Source: Karalla daura (Eukaryota; Chordata; Actinopteri; Chaetodontiformes; Leiognathidae). From it: a stretch of 64,000 nt of DNA. The translations under genes and the position numbers were made by a program. The stretch covers positions 12,477,669 through 12,541,668 of the forward strand of contig CM055193.1 of the NCBI GenBank assembly GCA_029224185.1. The letters run 5' to 3'. The notes below the pieces were generated by a model. The model was not told where the DNA came from and did no database searches. It was given only the letters and a program-made list of their open reading frames with translations. Within the stretch, counting starts at the first letter, position 1. Each line of letters starts with the position of its first letter. Shown in pieces: positions 55,301-64,000 of this stretch.

Positions 55301-56057
55301 GGCTTTTGTCATGGAAATCATACTTTTTGGCACTTTTTCATTGCGCAGCCAAGCCGGGCACATAAATAAAAGAACGGAAAAAAAAGAAAAGAAAAAGAAA
55401 AAAAAAATCATACAGAACATGATCTTTGAGAATACACAGAGTCTGAAGATTTTGTTGGTAACTAACAACAGATAGCTTTTTAATCAAGACACTCCTGATT
55501 CACATTGCCACCCAGACTGCAATTGGTAACCTGTATTTGTCTTTTTTCTTAATAGTCTTTTTTCTTAATTAAAAAAGACAATATGAATAGAAAAAGAGCA
55601 ATTAAATGTCTACATGCATTGTCATATTATTGCTGTGATATATATACAGGGATATTTACAACATCATCAAAGAGGAACAATGCTTCCCTACATCTGAACC
55701 CACGCGTGTGGAGTGACAGCGAGCCCCCTCCTCATGATCTGTGACGCCGTCGCCACACGGTTTTGGATCCATCTTTTTGATGACCTCCGTGCCTTTTTGT
55801 CCGTCTAATTAAAACGCCGTCTCCGGGTTTTTTTTTGGGATGGGGGAGGGGGGGCGCCTTTGTACTCCACGTCCCACAGCGAGACACTAAACATATAAAA
55901 CAGGGACCTAACGATTTCTGCATTAGCTCAGCGCTACTGCGACACGCCGCCCTGTGTGTCCTGCAAGTTAATCAGGAGACAGGTGGTTTGGACGCTCTCA
56001 TGCAGTGATTCAGCTGTAGCACTTAGACGACCATTGACAGAGATGATGGCGGAAAAG

Positions 56058-56115
56058 GGAGGAGGAGGAGGAGGAGGAGGAGGAGGAGGAGGAGGTGGAG
56101 GAGGAGAGGACAGAT
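56058..56115. repeat. (GGA)n trinucleotide repeat
   Basis: Nearly pure GGA units with one GGT interruption. It lies just upstream of a T-rich tract (56157-56184). Confidence 0.9.
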
Positions 56116-56525
56116 AACCGGAGCAGAAACACCTCTTTTCTCTTTTTCTCCGCGTGTTTTTTTTTTTTTTTCCCCTTTTTTTTTAAGAGCGAGTTCAGCA
56201 TTTACAGCGCGGATCGTGCCATCCATTTGGAATATGCAAATAGCTGACGGTGCATTTGCCTGCTGGTGCTTGACCTTCCCCTTTGGAGGTCGCTCACCGA
56301 CTCAATTACGCTCCCTATCTGCAGTCTGTCTGCAAACACCTGTTATCCTCCCACACTCCGCCACCCTCCGCCAATCCCACTTCAGCACATCTCGTCCTCG
56401 GTGCGCCTGTTTAGAGGCTGCTCGGGGTGGGATGAGGACTGAGGGCCGGTGGGGGAGGGGGGAGGGAGGGAGGGAGGGAGGGATGGGGGGAGGGGCAGGG
56501 ACAGAACCATGGTGGGAGGTGGGGC

Positions 56526-56548
56526 GGGGGGGGGGGGGGGGGGGGGGG
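56526..56548. repeat. Poly-G tract
   Basis: Twenty-three consecutive G, preceded by about 80 bases of G-rich sequence including GGGA units (56447-56490). Its length may be imprecise in the assembly. Confidence 0.9.
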
Positions 56549-58676
56549 TTGGAGTGCGTCACAGCTATGTTTCATCACGACAATCTTTAAAACTTTCACG
56601 TCGAGGTGATTTCCGCTGGCTAAGACTGGCTATATACCCCCCCCCTTTCTCCCCCCTCCCCCTCCTCAGGAGCGTCCTTTCCCTTTGACACTTTGGGAAT
56701 TCGCTTAGCTGTTTCGAGATGGTTTTGCGGGCGCTGCAGCGGCTCCACGTTGAAACACGTCTGAGCTCCGCTCCGATGCCAGCGACCCGACTGAGAGTCA
56801 CTGTAATCCCGTTGCGTAACCTTTCCGGCCGAATAACACCTGCCTTCAGCTGCCAGAAGAGATTTGTTTTACCTGGTTGCTTTTTTTTAAAAAAAAAACA
56901 AAACAAAACTAAAAACAAAGCAAAAGACAAACAAGGGAGACGTGTAAAACGGTCATACCATGCAGTGAGCGGCCTCTTTTCAGTCGAAGCTAACACTTGT
57001 AAGAGCCATTTTGGGCCCGCCGTGTGAGGGATTGGATGTTGCATCGCTATCATTATTGCTTTTGCACCTCTGAAGCCCTCGGCGCCGCTCGATCACGCCC
57101 ACGCCGCCCGGCTCTCCAATTTCAACGATCGGCGTTTTTTTTTTTTTTTTCTCGTCTTACGTTTTTCACGGCGATCCGTTTAATGCCTGAGACTCGACGA
57201 CGCGAAAATTTTCGGGAGGTTTTGCCTTTTTCTCTCTTTTTGGCGCTCGGTTCTCGTCGTTCCCCGTTATTGCCCCCGGGTCGACTGAAAACAGGCCCGC
57301 TGTGATTGTTGCACACGTCCATCGCTGTGTCACTAAAGTTATTGCCACGGGAAAAAAACAAACCCCAAACAAAAGTGATTCTGCATTCATTCGCCCCGAC
57401 GCCTCCTCGCACTGGCTCCTCTACATTGTTCCTCTTTAAAAAACTAAGTCCCAGGGACTCTCTACAGTTTTCATGCATATAAACATTTTTCTTTGAAGAT
57501 CAGCAGCATCTTACAAGGTCAATGGATGTTCGGTTTTTTTTTCTTAAATAACAAACAATAAATAAACACGTGATAGCCGACAAACGAGCGACGTCTTCAA
57601 TAAATATCGAGGAAAAAAATAAATAAAAAAAAAAAAACCCCAAACCGGGTCAATAAATAAATAGATAAATAGGTGGATAAATGAAGTATTTACATGATAA
57701 ATAGATGGTATGCGTCTAGAATGGCGGGGCGGAGCTTTGAGCGACATATAAAACAGACAGAGGACGGGGAGAGCTGTCACTTTGTAACTGAGGGTGCAGG
57801 TGAGTCCATGCCGTCACTCTGAGGCATGGGGCATCTGAGCGCCCCCGGGGGCCCGACGGGGGCCCGACGGGGGCCGCTCATCGCCCCGACGCACCCTCCA
57901 AGGCAGCAGAGTTCATGCAAAGCCACCATGGTGGAGGGAGGACGACGGGTTCTCGTTGCTGCAGACGGGTCGACCGCACGTGGCACTTATAGCGATGGAT
58001 GGTTTGGTCTGGCTCCCGGCGCCCCTGGTCCGCACGTCAGGGTGAGACTATGGATTCGAGCGCCTGTTCAACAGGTCGCACCGCGCGGCTCTTCTTGTTG
58101 TTTCCGAGACGGCTGCGGTTTGCAGAATAGGATCAGGTGACCCGCGGCCCCATAGCTTATGTCGCTTATTGAGATTAGCTGTGTTTGGTTGTTTTGTTTT
58201 GTTTTGTGTTTTTGTCGTCGTTTCGTTTTGAAAGACCCACAGTTACAAAGACGCTTTTGATCGACGAGGGATAACAAGCACAAAAAAATAAATTTAGAAA
58301 AATCAAATAGAAAAATAACATCCGTTGAATTGAAACATTGGTGTGGAAAAAAAGGGTTTTTTTGTCTTTTTTTACATTTTAAAATGATCTCCCTTTTTTT
58401 TTTGCAAATACTGTCGTAGTTCACATTTTCATAAAAAGTTCATGTTGGCAGTTGCAAAAGAATTCAATTCTTAGCAAATAAAAAGCAGCATAAAAATACA
58501 AGAGGTCATTTTGTCTCTAGAAAACAAAAGAACACTGTTAGTCCTTTTTTATGTTTTTTTTTTCGTTTTTCTCATTACTATTTGCTATAAAATATCAGGA
58601 ATCTAAATATTATTACTATTGATATCAATATCATTATAGTCATTGATAAAAATTCACATGCCAGGCCTCATATATA

Positions 58677-58721
58677 AGTGTGTGTGTGTGTCTGTGTGTG
58701 CACACGTGCGTACATTGTGTT

Positions 58722-58764
<43 letters not shown>

Positions 58765-58801
58765 GTGCATACATGTCTGTGTGAGCGTGTGTGTGTGTGT
58801 G
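58677..58801. repeat. (TG)n microsatellite cluster
   Basis: Three TG runs (about 58677-58700, 58722-58762 and 58785-58801) separated by mixed purine-pyrimidine sequence, within the probable scrt2 3' UTR or its flank. Confidence 0.9.
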
Positions 58802-59162
58802 TGCCCACGTCCTCGCGAGCACACGTTGCTTAATTGTGTACAACTATCATCTACAGTCTCTATTTGGGGGAAGGTTTGTTTGATTGTATGTTTCTGTGGA
58901 CGATTAGCTACTGTGCAGGGAAAAAATCCAGCATCTTTTGAAATTGTCTTTGCCATAATCATTAGAGTTTCTTCACGTAATCTCAGTGAAAATATTGCTT
59001 TCTAAAAAAAGGGAAGAAAAAAGGCATGGAGGGCAGAGTGAACAGGGTTATTGGTTGTGAACCGACAACAAGGGGGGGTTCCACATTTTTTTTTGTTTCG
59101 TTTTTTCGTTTGTTTGTTGTTTGTTTGTTTTTTCCTTCTGCCGTGACTTCCTCCCCCGGCGG

Positions 59163-62100
59163 TTAGTTTTCTGATCCGGAGTCGTCTTCGTCCGCGGAGC
59201 CCTTGAAGCAAGCCGACTCGTAGTGCTTGTTCAGGTAGGACTTGAGAGCGAAGGTCTTATTGCAGCGCTTGCATCTGTAGTGCTTGAAGGCAGAGTGTGT
59301 TTGCATGTGGGCGCGGAGGTTTGAGCGGTCGGCGAAGGCTTTTCCACAGTGTGCGCAGGCGAACGGCTTCTCCCCCGTGTGCGAGCGCATGTGACCTTGG
59401 AGCAGCCACGGCCGGCTGAAGGCCTTGCTGCACACGTCGCACTTGTGCTTGAGGTCGTGGGTGAGGATGTGCATGGCCAGCGCCGGCATGGACACGTACA
59501 CCTTGTTGCAGGTGGGACACTTGCGGGCCATCTTGCTGTCCAGGCTGCGGTGCGTCTGCTTGTGCCGGCTGAGGTTGGAGGACGTGGCGTACGTCTTGCC
59601 GCACTCGTTGCAGGTGTGGCGGGCCGTGCCCGCCCCCGGCCTCTCGGCGCTGGCCGCCGCGTTGGCGCTGCTGCTCCTGGAGGCCCCGCCGGGGCTCTCG
59701 CCGTCCCCGCCCTTCCGCCTGGAGCGCCCGTCCGAGATGAAGAAGGCATCCATGGTGTAACCCTCGGCCAGCGCCTCCGACTCGCCGCTGTAGAAGCCGC
59801 TGGCCGTCATGCCGGACTGGGGGCTGTCGGGGTGCTTCAGGTCGGGGTCACAGTACTCCCCTCCGCTGCTCACCTGGGTGTAGAGGGGGTCGGAGACGGG
59901 CGACGCCAGCTTGTGCTCCATCTTCTTCTCCTCCTGGTATACAGATGGCGTGATGTAATCCTGGATGTAGCCTGAGTGAGAGACACGCAGACACAGTTGG
60001 CCAGGGGTTGTGATGGATAAGGACACAGTGACACGCTGGTGATTACATGATTATCATTTTGGATGATTGCCCTTTGTGAAACGGTGAAAGAGTGAGTAGC
60101 AGCGGCTGAGCTAATTGCATTATTTCTCCGAGTTCAGAGCAGGTTTGCGTTCAGCTGGGTGTGTGTGTGTGTGTGTTTTAGAAAGGATGCAGTTTTGCAG
60201 GGTTTGCTCTAGATAATAGCTCATCAGAGAAGACGCGCATTAAACCCCCTCTTGAATGAATAAAGTGCTATCATTGATTAGTCTCTTCTTCATCTACGCC
60301 TTCATCTGGCCCTGGGTGGCTGCAGCCCGTCCCCATGCTCGCCTGATGCAGGCAGAACAAGTCAGACACGTTGAGCTAAGCCTCAGCTCCAAACCTCCGC
60401 TGATGCCTCGCACATCTCCAGAATTTACGCTCCCATATTTGCTCTCGAAACAAATCACACATCTGGCCGGAGGGCGCTCTCAAACGCAGTCAACAGATTG
60501 ATTTTCCTCCTGATTCCGGACCAGACTGAACATGTAGCATCGCGGCTGACACCCTGTAGGGTTTCATGCTAGCGCTGCGAGCATGTTGAAGCATGATGCA
60601 GCGAAGCGCGCCGGGCGACCTAACTGTGCAGAGCGTGATTTCAGAGAGATATATTTTTGTTGGCATGGTTCGTGTCTTTCCTCTCCCTCTGAAGTAGCAG
60701 AGTGCCAGACGAGCTAAAAGGCTCGCTGGCAGCTAGATGCATCCAACCAGAACTCAATATATTCCTGTGCTGTGAATCTCTCATTTCACCTCCAGGGTTG
60801 GAAATATAAAATCGTGGTGAAACTCCCCTCCTGAGAGAAATCGTGTGATCTGCAGGAAGAAGAAAAAAAAGCCCGTTCCTAAGCACTGTGTGCAGCAAGC
60901 GGTGGAAATTAGTTATTGACTGCTTTTTTGTGATGAAATTCAAAGTTTAGAAGTGATCAATAGGCCATCATATGTAAAATAGTGCAGCTGTTAGAGCGCG
61001 GAGAGGGAGAGGGGATAGAAATAGTGCGAGGAACAAATCAAGCGTCGACGCTAACAGTTTATTGAGCCCGGCCGCGCTGCAGGCCCCCGTTAGCGTTAGA
61101 CATTGTTTGTGAGGAGGAGGAAGGAGGAGGAGGAGGAAGGAGGAGGAGGAGGTGTGGGGGGGGGGGTCACCTGTCTGCAGCAGCGACGAGCGCGCTGAAG
61201 TGCCTCCAAGAAACAGGCCATTAGGAAATCAGCTGAAGTGCTCTCTGCCCCCCCCCCCCTCCACCCCCCCCCCCCCCCCCCCCCCCCCCCCCACAGTCCC
61301 GAGGGCTCCTGTTCACACAGCCACTCCGTCAGAGCCGCGGCCGTGACACCCGGGGACAGGGAAGCACGGCGCACGCACCCACATCCTCCTGAGCCGGAGC
61401 GGCGCCAAAGCTGCAAAAAAAATCCACTCCACAAGAAAATACAAATCCACCTCTCAGAAACGGCCTCAGACGTCCCCAGAAACAAACACAAACAGAGAAG
61501 CGGCAGCTCCGACAACTAGTTGTTGCTCCGCAGCCGTCCACCTGTTTCCCGGCGAAGCAGCTCAGGCCCTCCTTCCCCCTGCACTAGACACGCCACGGCG
61601 AGCGGGGCTTTTATTTTGTCGGGGGGGGGGGGGCTATTTTTAACAAAGCGGGCCCGGTATCAGCGCGAGCACAGTTGTTTACCATGTTTCAATTACCCAA
61701 GGTCAGACGGGGGGGGGGGGGGAGCTCATCATTGAGAACCGGCGCTGTATCAGCCTTTACAGCTCATAGACTCATTCCTCTAATGCAAAGTAAGCATGTA
61801 ATTAATGGACCCTCTCAGCCACCCCTCTTTGTTGTTCGACAGACACTCAAGTCAAATGTCTCCACAATGAGGAGCGCGGGAGGGTGGGGGGGGGGGGTTA
61901 GAAAATCTGCTGGCACGGCAGAAGTGCTGATGTTGGGTATTTCAGCCACCACGGTGAATTTCTCTCGATTTTTTTTTTTTTTGTCAACTCGGCATGAAAA
62001 AAGCACGACTCTTTTGTTGGGAATTAAACGCCTTTTGTCGGGACCAGTGTGCCGCCTTATCTCCCTTCTCCTCCCGTGGATATAACGCTCATTTTTCATG

Positions 62101-63650
62101 GTGTTTGAACAATAGACTCCAGAAACAATGGGACGCCCGGACAAGTCCACAAAATGGATTCTGCCGTAACAACGTTAAATCTAAGTAAGTTCAAGACGCT
62201 CGATCCCTTTTTGCTGTCCGAGCCGCCGGGCGATCTCTCTCCTCCTGGGAGGGCGAGAGCCGCGCGGCTCTCCGGCCCGGCCCAGACGCTGCGTGTTAAT
62301 TCCACTAACAGGTGGTGCGTCGTCACAACAGCACGCCGTGCAGCGCGGAGCCCGCATTTCCTGACAAATCACAACAAAGGCACACGCATATGGCCCCCCT
62401 CCAAACGTGGCCACAAAATGGAAGCGGCGAGCTCAAGGCAGACGGCGAGCAGTGAAGGTCGGCGGGGGCGCTCCGACTCTGGCCGGAGCTCTGGCCGCGC
62501 GTGCGGCCCGCGTGTGCGGCCACCGTGCGGCCGCGTCCCTTTCCCCGTGTTTACTGTACGAACTCGCGTCACGTGATCCTGCCTCGCTGCTGCCCCGAGC
62601 ATTTTTGTCTCCTTTTCGTTTTGCTATCCTGCGCCCCACACACACACACACACACACACGCACACCCCACACCCCTTACACCACCCCCCCCCCTCACTCT
62701 CCCCGCCAGCCCACCTTCCCCACCTCCCTCCGAGCTGCTCTGTACAGTGTGTTGATGTCTCTTGTGGCGACGATAGGCCTGCGCGGCTGAAACTCTAACC
62801 CCTGCTAGTTTTCAAATGCCCGGAAGGAAGAGAAAGATGTAGTGGAGCGATGGGGGTGGGGAGAGACTGTGCATGCTCCATTTGGATGGGAAGAGGGGGG
62901 CAAAGGGAGGATCGGACCGTGATGGGAACTCAAGGACAATAACAGCTAAGGACAAACGTATCATCTGATAGTCATCGCCTCTCACATGCATGGATCTTTT
63001 GGTCCACATGCTGACCAGAGCCGGAGTGTGCTGAGCCAGAGACGGGCCGGTCATACATAACACGGGACCTCCTCATGGTTATACACACGTTTTTTTTTTT
63101 TTTTGGTTCCCTATTTACATAAGCTAATCCCGTGGCTGTGACCTGAATTGTGTCTGTCCTTTCGCGGAGTCAAAAAACAAAAGTCTGGGAGCAGGGTGAT
63201 GGGGGTGGGGTGCCTCTGGTGGAGGGGATTATTATTCAGGATATTGATGCAAAAAAAAAAAAGAGAAAATCAGCTGGCCGCATGTAACATCTCCCACTAA
63301 TTTACATAGCATGAGCTCGGCACCGGCCGAGGAGGCACTCTCGGCCGACAGAAAAACAAAAGAGGATGCCATCTGTGCGGAGTGAGGAAATGTCAGGCAT
63401 GCTGGAGTCAGCGGGCAGGCAGGCAGGCAGGCAGGAGCGCTAGCACGTCCCCGAAGCGGCGCGGGGCACACCGGAGGCATGTTCACTCACCATTCTCGCT
63501 GAGGCGGACGCCGAGGCTGGTCACCGAGTCTGTGATGGAGCGTGCAAAAGTGAACGAGTCGTCCAGGTGGTGATGGTGGTTGGAGGTGGCCACATTGGAC
63601 GAAGAGAAATCATCAAGCTTGATCTTCTTCACCAAAAATGAGCGGGGCAT
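59163..63650 (-). CDS. scrt2: Scratch2 SNAG-domain C2H2 zinc-finger repressor, two exons
   Basis: Exon 1 is 63491-63650 and exon 2 is 59163-59971 (AATG|gtgagt ... ctcag|GCTACA, phase 1), giving 322 residues. Scratch proteins are neural transcriptional repressors of the Snail superfamily that bind E-box-like DNA and act in neuron differentiation and migration. The N-terminal SNAG box MPRSFLVKK recruits corepressors such as LSD1/CoREST. The conserved phrases YIQDYITPSVY and EGYTMDAFFISDG follow. Five C2H2 fingers fill roughly the last half, beginning HTCNECGKTYATSSNLSRHK and including the SRPWLLQGHMRSHTGEKPF linker region; the last finger (CKRCNKTFALKSYLNKHYES) uses a C-terminal Cys in place of the final His. 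The tail is acidic. Order with srxn1 and tcf15 supports scrt2 over scrt1. A His run (HHHH) lies in exon 1. The 3.5-kb intron is rich in poly-C and GGA tracts. Confidence 0.95.
61110..61292. repeat. GGA repeat and poly-C tracts in the scrt2 intron
   Basis: A GGA/GGAAGG run (about 61111-61152) leads into a short G run (61157-61166); C runs follow at 61249-61259 and 61264-61292, the last being 29 consecutive C. On the scrt2 transcript strand these become G runs. G runs also lie at about 61621-61633 and 61710-61722. Confidence 0.9.
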
Positions 63651-64000
63651 GTTTCAATGGATAACAACACAGAGCCGAGAAAAACGCATGAGCGAAGAAT
63701 TTAAAAAAAAAAAAAAAAGAGCCTCTGAGGATATTTTTCTTTCTTTTTTCTTCTTCTTTTAGCACACAAAGCGGGGAGAGAGACCGGCGCGGACGGTAAT
63801 CCTTAATGTGGAGACGACGGCCAAAAAAACATAAAGATTAAGAAAGAAAATGGAAACCGGTGGAGGACGAGGCTGACGGCGATGCTAGTGTGATACTCTC
63901 TGGCTCCCCCAGCTTCCCCCCGGAAAAAATAAAAAAATAAAAAAATAAAAGCGATCCTGTTCAGCACTGGATAGCTCCTGTGATGCAGCAGGCTTAAGGG
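63651..64000 (-). promoter_or_regulatory. scrt2: 5' UTR / promoter-proximal region of scrt2
   Basis: Sequence immediately upstream of the scrt2 start codon, reaching the window edge. It carries poly-A (63702-63718) and T/C-rich tracts and an AAAATAAA-rich run (about 63924-63949). No clear TATA box is seen; the transcript start cannot be placed. Confidence 0.4.

Larger units (their letters stand above)
47971..59162. other. Large stretch between srxn1 and scrt2 without convincing exons
   Basis: No known protein gene was recognised in about 11 kb. It contains a possible divergent transcript start near 48174, a fish repeat copy at about 52085-52350, ATT runs (52098-52130), CG-rich runs with a (CCG)n tract (53918-53938), poly-C and poly-G tracts, a degenerate TTATC repeat (54888-54935) and GA runs (55187-55216). 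The end nearest scrt2 probably holds its 3' UTR. Being next to a neural developmental regulator, it may contain enhancers; that is inference. Confidence 0.5.

Noticed and set aside
59349..59975. 208-codon plus-strand frame over scrt2 exon 2
   Set aside because: Antisense shadow of the zinc-finger exon; no domain is seen in it.

Overview
This window is vertebrate nuclear DNA, almost certainly from a teleost fish. The evidence is split genes with GT-AG introns, many (CA)n microsatellites, a GATA/GACA satellite, scattered copies of a common fish repeat, and protein-coding exons of vertebrate families. No bacterial, organellar or viral genes were seen.

Six recognisable protein genes lie on the minus strand, from low to high coordinate: a TRH receptor (1425-3935, 2 exons), ocstamp (7363-13851, 3 exons), slc13a3 (16990-24025, 13 exons), a small CD83-like immunoglobulin receptor (25570-28906, 5 exons), tcf15/paraxis (36313-38441, 2 exons), srxn1/sulfiredoxin (46572-47869, 2 exons) and scrt2/scratch2 (59163-63650, 2 exons); the immunoglobulin gene is the one assigned only to a family. 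Every model was assembled by hand; exon phases add up to intact reading frames. One gene lies on the plus strand: an unrecognised coiled-coil gene (9964-13119) nested inside the first intron of ocstamp and built from duplicated modules.

From memory of the human map, OCSTAMP-SLC13A3 are neighbours at 20q13.12 and TCF15-SRXN1-SCRT2 at 20p13. The window therefore joins two blocks that human chromosome 20 keeps on separate arms. The TRH receptor beside ocstamp mirrors human TRHR and DCSTAMP on 8q22-q23, which suggests an ancient (2R) duplicated segment.

The genes do not form one pathway. They cover hormone sensing (trhr), cell fusion (ocstamp), dicarboxylate uptake (slc13a3), a probable leukocyte surface receptor, paraxial mesoderm patterning (tcf15), peroxiredoxin repair (srxn1) and neural zinc-finger repression (scrt2). 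About 11 kb between srxn1 and scrt2, and about 7-8 kb on each side of tcf15, hold no convincing exons; they carry repeats, homopolymer tracts and possible regulatory sequence. The most unusual parts are the nested modular coiled-coil gene and the immunoglobulin receptor with a lysine in its membrane segment.
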